Below are positions 7,547 through 14,935 of a DNA stretch of 18,618 bases, piece after piece. Source of the stretch: JALHFZ01 sp964483085 (GTDB lineage: Bacteria > Synergistota > Synergistia > Synergistales > Aminobacteriaceae); contig CAYZZX010000031.1 of NCBI GenBank assembly GCA_964483085.1, positions 1 to 18,618 on the forward strand, given 5' to 3'. The first letter of the stretch is position 1. Every line of letters begins with the position of its first letter. Below the pieces are notes generated by a model, which saw only the letters and a program-made list of their open reading frames with translations, searched no databases and was not told the origin of the DNA. Made by a program: the position numbers and the translations under genes.

Positions 7547-9199
7547 CTAGTACATACCCTCCATACCGCCCATGCCGCCCATACCACCCATGCCGCCTCC
7601 GGGCATGCCGCCTGAATCCTTCTTCTCGGGCTTGTCGGCGACGATTGCTTCCGTGGTGAGAACCATGGCTGCAATGGAGCCGGCGTTCTGCAGAGCGCTC
7701 CTGGTCACCTTCACGGGGTCGATGATGCCGTCCTCGATCATATCGACGTACTCGCCGGTAATGGCGTTCAGGCCGTGTCCGGTCTTGAGGCCGCGGATCT
7801 TTTCGACCACTACGTCTCCCTGGTAGCCTGCGTTCTCAGCGATGAGATGCATGGGGGAAGTAAGGGCCTTGAGCACGATCATGGCGCCGGTGCGCTCGTC
7901 ACCCGAGAGGGTGGCAGCGAACTTGTCGAGGGCTTCCATGCAGCTCACGGGAGCCACGCCGCCTCCGGCAACGATTCCCTCTTCCACCGCTGCTCTGGTG
8001 GCGTTGAGAGCATCTTCGATACGGTGCTTGAGCTCCTTCTGCTCTGTCTCCGTAGCGGAGCCGACCTGGATGACTGCCACGCCGCCGACGAGTTTGGCAA
8101 GGCGCTCCTGAAGCTTTTCCTTGTCGTACTCGGAGGTTGAATCCTCGATCTCCTTCTTGATCTGGGAGGACCGCTTGCGGATCTCCTCAGGATTTCCGGA
8201 GCCTTCGACGATGGTGGTCTCTTCTTTGTTTATGCGGATCTTCTTGGCTTTGCCGAGCATGGAGAGTTCGGCGCTCTCAAGCTTGATGCCGATCTCTTCG
8301 CTGATCACCTGACCGCCGGTGACGATGGCGATGTCCTGAAGCATGGCCTTACGGCGATCGCCGAATCCGGGAGCTTTAACGGCGGCAACCTGCATGACAC
8401 CGCGCAGCTTATTCACAACGAGGGTTGCAAGCGCTTCGCCTTCCACATCCTCGGCAACGATCAGGAGAGGTTTGCCGGTCTGGACGACCTTCTCGAGGGT
8501 GGGAAGAAGATCCTTGATATTGCTGACCTTGCCGTCATGAATCAGGATATAAGCATCGTCAAGGGCAACTTCCATCCGCTCGGGGTCGGTGACCATGTAG
8601 GGGCTGATGTATCCCTTATCAAACTGAAGGCCCTCAACCATCTCAAGGGTGGTGCCGACGGTCTGGCTATCCTCAACGGTGATGACTCCGTCCTCGCCGA
8701 CCTTGTCCATGGCCTCAGCGATGAGCTGACCCACTGCGCGGTCGTTGGCGGAGATGGAAGCAACCTGGGCGATCTTGTCGCGGTTCTTCACTGCGATGGC
8801 CTTCTTCTTGAGCTCATCCACTACGAGGTCGATGCCTCTTTCAATACCGGAGCGCATGAGCATTCCATTGGCGCCGGCGGCGACGTTCTTCATACCCTCG
8901 GCGATGATCGCCCGGGCGAAAACAGTCGCGGTGGTGGTGCCGTCTCCTGCGATGTCGTTCGTCTTGGAGGCAACTTCCTTGACAAGCTGCGCACCGGTGT
9001 TCTCGTACACGTCGTCGAGTTCGATTTCCTTGGCGATGGTCACGCCGTCATTGGTGATCGTGGGGGAACCAAACTTCTTCTCAAGCACAACGTTGCGGCC
9101 CTTGGGCCCAAGGGTAACTCCTACAGTGTCGGCAACTTTATCAATACCGCGGAGCATCGCGCGGCGGGCTTCTTCTCCGAAAATAATTATTTTAGCCAT
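7547..9199 (-). CDS. groL: Chaperonin GroEL (60 kDa subunit)
   Basis: GroEL forms the double-ring cytosolic ATPase chamber that folds proteins together with GroES. The 550-residue product is full length. N-terminal VTLGPKGRNV (28-37) and AGDGTTTAT (84-92, D86 aligning with the ATP-site Asp87 of E. coli) form the nucleotide site. EEGIVAGGGVAPV marks the second equatorial part. The tail is a GGM-rich repeat ending MEGMY, typical of the family. The ATG at 9199 has GAGGAGG upstream. It lies 31 bases downstream of groS in a two-gene operon controlled by the CIRCE element and closed by a strong terminator. Confidence 0.99.
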   Translation of the reverse strand: MAKIIIFGEEARRAMLRGIDKVADTVGVTLGPKGRNVVLEKKFGSPTITNDGVTIAKEIELDDVYENTGAQLVKEVASKTNDIAGDGTTTATVFARAIIAEGMKNVAAGANGMLMRSGIERGIDLVVDELKKKAIAVKNRDKIAQVASISANDRAVGQLIAEAMDKVGEDGVITVEDSQTVGTTLEMVEGLQFDKGYISPYMVTDPERMEVALDDAYILIHDGKVSNIKDLLPTLEKVVQTGKPLLIVAEDVEGEALATLVVNKLRGVMQVAAVKAPGFGDRRKAMLQDIAIVTGGQVISEEIGIKLESAELSMLGKAKKIRINKEETTIVEGSGNPEEIRKRSSQIKKEIEDSTSEYDKEKLQERLAKLVGGVAVIQVGSATETEQKELKHRIEDALNATRAAVEEGIVAGGGVAPVSCMEALDKFAATLSGDERTGAMIVLKALTSPMHLIAENAGYQGDVVVEKIRGLKTGHGLNAITGEYVDMIEDGIIDPVKVTRSALQNAGSIAAMVLTTEAIVADKPEKKDSGGMPGGGMGGMGGMGGMEGMY

Positions 9200-9230
9200 T
9201 TGTTTTCTACCTCCTCAGGGAATAATGGAA

Positions 9231-9521
9231 CTACTTCTCTATAATCGCGAGCACGTCCCGCTCGCTGAAAATGACCACGTCATCACCGTCAACCTTAACC
9301 TCAGTTCCGGCGTACTTGCTGAAGATGATCCGGTCGCCGATTTTCACCTCAAGGGGCAGCTTCTGGCCATTTTCAAGAACTTTTCCTGTGCCTACAGCGA
9401 GGACTTCTCCCTCAGTGGGCTTTTCCTTTGCGGTGTCGGGCAGTACGATGCCGCCGCGGGTTTTTTCCTCATGATTAATAACTTTGACTACGATGCGATC
9501 TCCAAGCGGTTTCAGATTCAT
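9231..9521 (-). CDS. groS: Co-chaperonin GroES (10 kDa subunit)
   Basis: GroES is the heptameric lid of the GroEL chamber. The product is 96 residues, starting MNLKPLGDRIVVKV. The mobile loop (about residues 17-33, EEKTRGGIVLPDTAKEKP) contains the GIVL tripeptide that binds GroEL, and TEGEVLAVGTG follows as in the family. The start at 9521 is chosen over an in-frame ATG at 9566 because the family begins at MNLKPL and AGGAGGG lies about ten bases upstream. The upstream start would fall between the CIRCE element and that ribosome site. Confidence 0.98.
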   Translation of the reverse strand: MNLKPLGDRIVVKVINHEEKTRGGIVLPDTAKEKPTEGEVLAVGTGKVLENGQKLPLEVKIGDRIIFSKYAGTEVKVDGDDVVIFSERDVLAIIEK

Positions 9522-9559
9522 TGTATCGAGTCCCTCCTCAAAATATGTTCTACATTGTG

Positions 9560-9586
9560 CTAGCACTCACATCGGTCGAGTGCTAA
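9560..9586 (-). promoter_or_regulatory. CIRCE operator of groESL (HrcA binding site)
   Basis: TAGCACTC and GAGTGCTA form a perfect 8-bp inverted repeat with a 9-base spacer, the standard CIRCE layout (consensus TTAGCACTC-N9-GAGTGCTAA). Only the outermost base on one side differs. It lies just downstream of the predicted transcription start, so the heat-shock repressor HrcA would block the promoter. hrcA is not in the window. Confidence 0.96.
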
Positions 9587-9591
9587 TATCC

Positions 9592-9627
9592 GCAGTAGAT
9601 ATTACGGAGGATGGGCGATATTCACAA
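9592..9627 (-). promoter_or_regulatory. Probable groESL promoter
   Basis: On the minus strand TTGTGA (9622-9627) and TAATAT (9599-9604) are 17 bases apart, each matching consensus at four of six positions. The predicted start near 9592 places CIRCE at roughly +6 to +32, its usual position. Confidence 0.6.
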
Positions 9628-9652
9628 CTCCTGTGGGTTTCGAATAACGGGT

Positions 9653-9688
9653 TTTAAGAGCGGTTTTTAGCTATTTATCTCTCTTAAA
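9653..9688. repeat. 8-bp inverted repeat between tsaD and groS
   Basis: TTTAAGAG (9653-9660) and CTCTTAAA (9681-9688) pair perfectly across an AT-rich 20-base spacer. It lies 31 bases after the tsaD stop and upstream of the groES promoter. No T run follows on the minus strand, so it is not a standard terminator; it may be an AT-rich upstream element or chance. Confidence 0.3.
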
Positions 9689-9719
9689 CTTCCAGTATCG
9701 GCGTTTTTTGAGAATCGTC

Positions 9720-10742
9720 TTACCAAATCTGCCAGGAGGGATCAGCGGAGAGATCGAGACCTGACCGATGCCCCCGGGAAAACGCAGCGAAACCCGCTCC
9801 CGCAATCATGACGGCGTTGTCGGTACACCGGTTCACGGGAGGAAGCCAGGCGGTCCATCCTCTTTTTTTCGAGAGCGCCGACCTAAGACTGCTGTTTGCC
9901 GCCACTCCGCCCGAGATGGAAATATCTTTTATTCCTGTCTTTTTCACCGCAAGCTCGAGCTTCCCCAGAAGGGAATCCACCACCGCCCTCTGGAAGGAGG
10001 CGCAGATATCCGCCACTGGGATCGGCTCCCCTCTCTGCTGACGTCTCCGAATTTCCGTTATGACGGCGGTCTTCAGCCCGCTGAAGCTGAAGACGATCTC
10101 AGGGCTGTTCTTCATGGGGACGGGAAAGTCGAAGGCAAAGGGGTCTCCTTCCGCCGCAAGGCGGTCGATTTCAGGCCCTCCCGGATAGGGAAGGCCAAGC
10201 ACCTTGGCGACCTTGTCGTAGGCCTCCCCTGCCGCATCGTCCCGGGTTCCTCCGAGAAAGACATATTTCCCGAACCTCTCCGCAAGGACGATCTCCGTGT
10301 GCCCACCCGACACGATAAGAGAGAGGAACGGGGGGGCCAATTCCGGAAAGGAGACGACGTTCGCGAAGATGTGTCCCTCGAGATGATTGACGCCGATCAA
10401 GGGTACGTTCCATGAGAGCGCCAGGGCCTTTGCCGCCAGAACGCCCACGAGAAGAGATCCCATGAGCCCGGGGCCTGCGGTCACGGCGATCAGTGAAAGC
10501 TCCTCTCCGGGATCGGTGACCCCCCCTCGGCGAAGGGCCTCTACAGTGAGGGGGAGAAAGGCTTCCAGGTGTTTCCGGGCCGCAAACTCGGGGATGACCC
10601 CTCCGAAGGGAGCGTGGTCGGCGATCTGGCTGGCGAGCAGTTCGGCCCTGACGAGGCGAGGCCCCTCGAGGACGGCTACTGCCGTATCGTCACAGCTGCT
10701 CTCAAAGCCAAGGGTCAGAAAGGGTCTTTCACTTTCCGTCAT
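9720..10742 (-). CDS. tsaD: tRNA N6-threonylcarbamoyladenosine transferase TsaD
   Basis: TsaD (Gcp/YgjD/Kae1 family) transfers the threonylcarbamoyl group from threonylcarbamoyl-AMP to A37 of ANN-decoding tRNAs, working in bacteria with TsaB and TsaE. The 340-residue length is normal. The metal-binding histidines H120 and H124 sit in NHLEGHIFAN. GGHT (147-150), EAYDKVAKVLGLPYPGGP (173-190), SGGVAAN (277-283) and CTDNAVMIAG with the third metal ligand D308 are all present. The ATG at 10742 overlaps the TGA of the upstream gene by four bases (ATGA), so translation is probably coupled to that gene. tsaB and tsaE are not in the window. Confidence 0.98.
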   Translation of the reverse strand: MTESERPFLTLGFESSCDDTAVAVLEGPRLVRAELLASQIADHAPFGGVIPEFAARKHLEAFLPLTVEALRRGGVTDPGEELSLIAVTAGPGLMGSLLVGVLAAKALALSWNVPLIGVNHLEGHIFANVVSFPELAPPFLSLIVSGGHTEIVLAERFGKYVFLGGTRDDAAGEAYDKVAKVLGLPYPGGPEIDRLAAEGDPFAFDFPVPMKNSPEIVFSFSGLKTAVITEIRRRQQRGEPIPVADICASFQRAVVDSLLGKLELAVKKTGIKDISISGGVAANSSLRSALSKKRGWTAWLPPVNRCTDNAVMIAGAGFAAFSRGHRSGLDLSADPSWQIW

Positions 10743-11272
10743 CGCGAAGAAAGCTCCAGCTCCGCTGAATAGTCCCCCACCCGGAGAGGGATTATCTTTC
10801 CCTTCACCGCGGAAGCCGGGACCGCAACGGCAAAGGGCACCGTCAGGTCGGGAGGAAGGTCTCCGACGGGGACATAGTGTTTGTTTGTCAGCACATCCTC
10901 CGCTGAGAGGACGTGGGAGCCTATGGAGATCATGGGGAGTTCGAGGGTGAAGTTACGAATCGTCTCCACGAGAACGATAAAGAGCTTCTTTTTCTTCAGC
11001 TCCCTGCTCCCTGAGTAGCCCACGTTCGTCTTGAGCCACTCGGGGGCGGAGGGGTCGCTCCATGCGGCCTCGGTGAGCTTCCCGTCCACGGCGATGAAGG
11101 TCAGTCGCGCTTTGGCACCGATCATCATATCCCCGAGAAGTTGTCCTTCAACCCACAGGACGGCACTCCGGTTCTTTAAAAGCGTCTCGAGGTCCTCCCG
11201 GCATTCGCCCGCGGAAGGCCAAAGGATGAGCATAAGGAGCAGCGCTCCCGTTATTCCCTTCAAAAACCTCAT
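10739..11272 (-). CDS. Secreted hypothetical protein between murJ and tsaD
   Basis: I do not recognise this 177-residue protein. It starts with a clear export signal: MRFLKG, then a hydrophobic core ALLLMLILW, then PSAGEC. Cleavage is probably around residues 21-25. The Cys does not sit in a good lipobox, so a soluble periplasmic protein is more likely than a lipoprotein. The mature part looks beta-rich, with a basic RELKKKK patch near the middle, and ends in VPASAVKGKIIPLRVGDYSA. No catalytic motif or second membrane segment is visible. It starts two bases after the murJ stop with GGAGG seven bases upstream, and its stop overlaps the tsaD start. The position suggests co-expression with MurJ and possibly an envelope role, but no function is assigned. 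Confidence 0.85.
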   Translation of the reverse strand: MRFLKGITGALLLMLILWPSAGECREDLETLLKNRSAVLWVEGQLLGDMMIGAKARLTFIAVDGKLTEAAWSDPSAPEWLKTNVGYSGSRELKKKKLFIVLVETIRNFTLELPMISIGSHVLSAEDVLTNKHYVPVGDLPPDLTVPFAVAVPASAVKGKIIPLRVGDYSAELELSSR

Positions 11273-11274
11273 GG

Positions 11275-12864
11275 TTACTCCTCCTTCTTCTTTACTTCAT
11301 CAGATTGAGCTTCTTTCTTCTTGCGGAGAAAGGCTCCTGTAATCCACTTCCATTCGGAAAATCCTGAAATCCTCGTCACGACGGCATATCCGCCCGTTCC
11401 AAGGAGAAAGACCCCGAGAAACCAGCCGCCCCTCAGAGAGAGGGAGGCGGAGGCGGGATAAGAAAAAATATGCTGAAAACCCATAATGAACGCCGTCAGA
11501 ACGAAAAGAGAGGCGGCCATTTTGCCGGTCCAGGAGGGGGTGAAAATCTCGAGTTTCCTTTCGAGACTGCGGGACAAAATGCGTACTCCCACCAGGCCGG
11601 AGAGGGTGAATGCGATGGAGGTAGCCAGGGCCAGCCCTCCAAAGGAGAGAGGGCCCATGAGGAGCAGGGAAAAAAGCGCCGTGGCGATCACGCTCGAGGA
11701 CGTGACCCACAGAGCACCCCTCGCCATTCCCCGGGCGTAGAGGCCTCTCAGCACCACCGTGGAACAGGCCATCCCCGGAAGGCCGAGGGCGTACATTGCA
11801 AGGGAGAGCGACGTCCCCTTCCAGGCCCATTCTCCGAAGGCTCCCCGGACGAAGAGGAGGTGAATCATCTCCTCCGAGAGAAGGATCGTCGCGGCAGTTA
11901 CCGGCAGTACCACGAAAAGGGCGAAGCGGAGGGCGTCCCGCATAATCTCCCGAAATTCCTCCTTCTGGTCTGCCGGACAACGGGAGAGCTGGGGAAGGAC
12001 GGCCTGGGAGATGGCGATGACAAAGAGGCCGAGAGGAAGCTGGATGACCCTGTTTGCGTAGTTGAGGACGGAGATTGATCCCTCCTGAAGAAAGGACGCG
12101 AGCATCCGGCTGAGAACCGGATTGATCTGGTTCAGAGAAAGCCCGGCGGCGTAGGGCAGAAAGAGGGTGAGCATGGAACGGAGCTCGGGGTCCCTTCTGC
12201 TGGGCTTCGATGGAAGAAGGACAATGCCCTTTCGAAAGGCCCAGAACCATTGAAGAAGGAACTGAAAGAACCCTCCGGTGAGAACGGCGGCGACGAGCCC
12301 CCAGACCCCCCAGGTTGAGGCGAGGAGGACGACGAGGATGATATAGACGAGATTGCTCAGCGCGGGGGCCAGGGCCGGAACGAGAAAGGAGCCCATGCTG
12401 TTGAGAACTCCCATGGCAAGAGCGCCGAGAGAGACGAACAGGAGAAAGGGAAAAAGCCAGCGGGTCATTCTGACCGCCAGATCCGCTTTGACAGGATCAA
12501 AGCCCGGGGCCATAATCTTTACGAGAAGAGGTGAAAGGGCAGCCCCTCCCGCCGCCGCGGCGATACCCGCCACAAGAAGTACGGCGAAGGCCTGCCGGGC
12601 GAGCCCTTCGGCCGGCTCTCTTCCTCTGGCAGAGAGCACCCGGGAAAAAACCGGAACGAAGGAGGCGGACAGGGCGCCTTCGGCGAGAAGCTGCCGGGCG
12701 AGGTTGGCGAGGGTGAAGGCCACATTGAAGGCATCGAGCAGACCGGATGCCCCGAACCATGCTGCGGTGATGATCTCCCGGGCAAGGCCGAGCACTCTGC
12801 TGGCCAGAGTTCCCGCCATCATGAAAAGAGCGTGCCGGACCATTGTGGACGTACCCTTCGCCAC
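11275..12864 (-). CDS. murJ: Lipid II flippase MurJ
   Basis: MurJ (MviN, MOP superfamily) moves lipid II from the inner to the outer face of the cytoplasmic membrane for peptidoglycan synthesis. With the GTG start at 12864 the product is 529 residues with about 14 membrane helices, near the usual size. R23 and R29 (SRVLGLARE), D44 (LLDAFNVAF) and R57 (NLARQ) align with functionally important Arg18, Arg24, Asp39 and Arg52 of E. coli. AEGALSASFVPVF and the mid-protein NYANRVIQLPLGLF block are family hallmarks. I chose GTG because AGGAGG lies nine bases upstream. The open frame extends to an ATG at 13020, but that part is unlike MurJ and overlaps the divergent gene. An ATG at 12843 is the alternative. 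The next gene follows after two bases. Confidence 0.95.
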   Translation of the reverse strand: MAKGTSTMVRHALFMMAGTLASRVLGLAREIITAAWFGASGLLDAFNVAFTLANLARQLLAEGALSASFVPVFSRVLSARGREPAEGLARQAFAVLLVAGIAAAAGGAALSPLLVKIMAPGFDPVKADLAVRMTRWLFPFLLFVSLGALAMGVLNSMGSFLVPALAPALSNLVYIILVVLLASTWGVWGLVAAVLTGGFFQFLLQWFWAFRKGIVLLPSKPSRRDPELRSMLTLFLPYAAGLSLNQINPVLSRMLASFLQEGSISVLNYANRVIQLPLGLFVIAISQAVLPQLSRCPADQKEEFREIMRDALRFALFVVLPVTAATILLSEEMIHLLFVRGAFGEWAWKGTSLSLAMYALGLPGMACSTVVLRGLYARGMARGALWVTSSSVIATALFSLLLMGPLSFGGLALATSIAFTLSGLVGVRILSRSLERKLEIFTPSWTGKMAASLFVLTAFIMGFQHIFSYPASASLSLRGGWFLGVFLLGTGGYAVVTRISGFSEWKWITGAFLRKKKEAQSDEVKKKEE

Positions 12865-12920
12865 AGGCGGAAACCTCCTGTTCTTTCCCTCAGCCGATTC
12901 TTCGAGGAGCGTGAAATAGA

Positions 12921-13391
12921 ATGAAACGAATAGTTCTCTGGTGCGTCGGTAATCCTCTGATGTCAGACGACGGCGCAGGGCCGGCTCTTCACTCCCTGCT
13001 TCAGGGGACTCTCCCTGCACATTTTGACTTAGTGAACTGCGAGACTACGCCGGAAAACTGGATATCTCCGCTGAAAAAAAATCCGCCCTCCCTCCTCATC
13101 ATCGCGGACGGGGCGGATATGAATCTGCCGTACGGAGCTCTGAGACGGATGAGCCTGCCGGACCGGGAGAATCTCTCCTTCGGAACTCACGGCATCCCTC
13201 TTTCCCTTCTGCTCGCTCCCCTATCAGGCCGTTTCGACGTGCTTGCAACAGCCGTTCAGCCGAAAATCCGGGGATTCGGCACAGAGCTCTCGCAAGAAGT
13301 CGGCGACGCTCTGCTCCGCCTCGCCTGTGTACTTCGGGAGGAGCGCTGGATGGACCTCGAAGCCTACCAGGAAAACCTGTCGCCGAGGTAG
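12921..13391 (+). CDS. hycI: HycI-like [NiFe]-hydrogenase maturation endopeptidase
   Basis: Members of this family (PF01750, M52) clip the C-terminal tail of the large subunit of a [NiFe] hydrogenase after nickel insertion. The 156-residue product matches remembered E. coli HycI along most of its length: VGNPLMSDDGAGP at 9-21, TPENW, IIADGADM (60-67), GTHGIPLSLL (88-97) and VQPKIRGF. D16, D63 and H90 correspond to the nickel-binding Asp16, Asp62 and His90, so it should be active. The best match is to the hydrogenase-3 (group 4) type. It is on the plus strand, starts 56 bases from the divergent murJ, and has GAGGAG about 11 bases before its ATG. Its last 28 bases overlap the end of lptB on the other strand. 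No hydrogenase structural or hyp gene is nearby, so its partner must be elsewhere. Confidence 0.9.
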   Translation: MKRIVLWCVGNPLMSDDGAGPALHSLLQGTLPAHFDLVNCETTPENWISPLKKNPPSLLIIADGADMNLPYGALRRMSLPDRENLSFGTHGIPLSLLLAPLSGRFDVLATAVQPKIRGFGTELSQEVGDALLRLACVLREERWMDLEAYQENLSPR

Positions 13392-14089
13392 AACTTCCGG
13401 GCGATCTCGCTCTCCGCGACATCATGAGGGGATCCCTCGATGACGATCTTCCCCTGATGGATGAGGTAGGTCCGGTCCGTGATGGCCAGGGTATCCCGGA
13501 CATTATGGTCTGTGAGGAGAATTCCGTACCCTTTATTCCGCAGGCTCAGGATGATCTGCTGTATATCGTAGACGGCGATGGGGTCGATGCCGCTGAAGGG
13601 TTCATCGAGAAGCAGGAAGTCGGGCATGATGGCGAGGCTCCGGGCGATCTCGACCTTCCGGCGCTCTCCTCCGCTGAGGGAATACCCCTGAAGGGAAGCG
13701 ATCCTGGTGAGGCCGAAATCCTCAATAAGACGATCGACCACCGTCGCAGGGGTCTCCTCGGGAGGCGGGTTCTCCTGAAGCACGAGTTCGAGGTTCTCCC
13801 GAACGGAAAGATTGCGGAAAATGGAGGCCTCCTGAGGAAGATACCCCACGCCGAGGCGGGCCCGGCGATAGACCGGAAGTGGAGTTATCTCCCGGGAATT
13901 GATACTCACCGTGCCTGAATCGGGCTTAATGAGCCCGACGATCATATAGAAGGTGGTCGTCTTGCCTGCTCCGTTCGGGCCGAGAAGGCCCACGACCTCC
14001 CCCATGGGGACGTCGAGGTCGACTGATGCCACCACTGCCCTTCCCTTGTAGGACTTGCAGAGCAACCTCGACGAGATCGTCTTCGTCAT
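13364..14089 (-). CDS. lptB: LPS export ABC transporter ATP-binding protein LptB
   Basis: LptB is the cytoplasmic ATPase of LptB2FGC, which extracts LPS from the inner membrane and pushes it along the Lpt bridge. The 241-residue product has Walker A GPNGAGKT (37-44), Q-loop Q86 (YLPQEASIF), signature LSGGE (138-142, followed by RRKVEIARSL), Walker B FLLLDE (158-163) and H-loop H195 (LLTDHN). RRKVEIAR and DEPFSGIDP are close to the LptB-specific wording, which separates it from the similar LivG/LivF proteins. The ATG at 14089 overlaps the TGA of lptA by four bases. lptC, lptF and lptG are not in the window. Confidence 0.97.
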   Translation of the reverse strand: MTKTISSRLLCKSYKGRAVVASVDLDVPMGEVVGLLGPNGAGKTTTFYMIVGLIKPDSGTVSINSREITPLPVYRRARLGVGYLPQEASIFRNLSVRENLELVLQENPPPEETPATVVDRLIEDFGLTRIASLQGYSLSGGERRKVEIARSLAIMPDFLLLDEPFSGIDPIAVYDIQQIILSLRNKGYGILLTDHNVRDTLAITDRTYLIHQGKIVIEGSPHDVAESEIARKFYLGDRFSW

Positions 14090-14868
14090 TTATTTGGCTT
14101 TCCCTCTTTCTTGTCTTCTTTCTTGTCTTCTTTCTTATCATCATCCATTTTGAAGATGAGCTGGGGTTTCCCCGTTGCCTCGACCCGATTCTGCCGCGGA
14201 TAGTAGACGATAGTCTCAGACTTCATCGACCGGGCCACCTGGAGGACGGTGACATTGCCGGAGATTACGAGGCTGCCCCGGGATTTTGAATAGACCGCCC
14301 GCTGCCCCCGAATTTCCGTCGGCTCACCCTTTGCCGGAGTGGACAGAAAATAGACACTCCCCACGGCGGTAAAATCCTCAACCTCTCCCATGGCGAGGGT
14401 CCCCTCGAGAGAGTCACAGCTCAAACGATATCCTTCCCGGGAATCTTCGTAGCGGCGGACATTGCTGCCGAAAAAACGGTCGCCCTTCATTCCGATTATG
14501 TCCGCGTCTATCTTCCTGGGGCCCCAGGTGCCCTTCACGTTCCCCTCAAAGGAGTATCCCTGGGGGTCGCCAAACTCTCCGGCGAGAAGCTCGCCCTTCA
14601 TATCCACCTTCTCCTCGGCCCAGGCGCCGAAAACGTGGACCGAACCAACCATGCGAAATTTCTGTTCGTTCATGTTTCCGTCGGCGTTGTTCGACGTGGC
14701 TGTCAGGGTCCCCCGGATAACTTTTACGTTCTCTTCCGCCGCAAAGGCCCCGGTTTCGGAATCGTACTGCATTTTCTCCGACGTAAGCTGAAGATCCTCA
14801 GCGTACAGAGGAGAGAGGAACAGGAAAGCGAGGATTAACACTCCGAAAATTGTTCGAAAGGATTTCAT
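14086..14868 (-). CDS. lptA: LptA/OstA-like periplasmic LPS transport protein
   Basis: LptA forms the periplasmic beta-jellyroll bridge that carries LPS from the inner to the outer membrane. The 260-residue protein begins with a signal peptide (MKSFRTIFGVLILAFLFLSP, cleavage likely after LYA at about residue 23). Next comes the typical LptA opening of a strand, then YDSETGAFAAEENVKVIRG and further OstA-like strands. It is longer than E. coli LptA (185 residues), enough for extra jellyroll strands. It ends in a lysine- and glutamate-rich KKED repeat tail after a VEATGKPQLIF segment. The ATG at 14868 has GGAGG seven bases upstream; longer in-frame starts to 15027 run into the thrB end. It overlaps lptB by four bases. 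Assignment rests on domain character and the lptB partner; an LptC-like role is less likely because there is no clear N-terminal membrane anchor. Confidence 0.88.
   Translation of the reverse strand: MKSFRTIFGVLILAFLFLSPLYAEDLQLTSEKMQYDSETGAFAAEENVKVIRGTLTATSNNADGNMNEQKFRMVGSVHVFGAWAEEKVDMKGELLAGEFGDPQGYSFEGNVKGTWGPRKIDADIIGMKGDRFFGSNVRRYEDSREGYRLSCDSLEGTLAMGEVEDFTAVGSVYFLSTPAKGEPTEIRGQRAVYSKSRGSLVISGNVTVLQVARSMKSETIVYYPRQNRVEATGKPQLIFKMDDDKKEDKKEDKKEGKPNK
14106..14140. repeat. 12-bp tandem repeat in the 3' end of lptA
   Basis: The plus-strand unit CTTTCTTGTCTT occurs twice in tandem, followed by a partial third copy. It encodes the KKED repeats at the LptA C-terminus. The unit is a multiple of three, so copy-number change would lengthen or shorten the tail without shifting the lptB coupling. 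Confidence 0.8.
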
Positions 14869-14892
14869 TGATTTCCCTCCTGAAAAAGGATT

Positions 14893-14928
14893 TTCACCCA
14901 TTGTACACGAATTTTTCCTTTCGGCACA
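14893..14928 (-). promoter_or_regulatory. Probable lptAB promoter
   Basis: On the minus strand TACAAT (14900-14905, five of six) lies 17 bases after a weak TGTGCC (14923-14928). It falls in the 67-base gap between the thrB stop and the lptA start, giving a leader of about 25 bases. The -35 is poor. Confidence 0.45.
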
Positions 14929-14935
14929 GGACGAT

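Noticed and set aside
7560..7615. Tandem-looking repeats near the groL stop
   Set aside because: They are the codons of the normal GGM-rich GroEL tail, not an independent repeat element.
12865..13020. 52-codon N-terminal extension of the murJ frame
   Set aside because: It is unlike MurJ, overlaps the divergent hycI-like gene, and a good AGGAGG site sits in front of the GTG at 12864.
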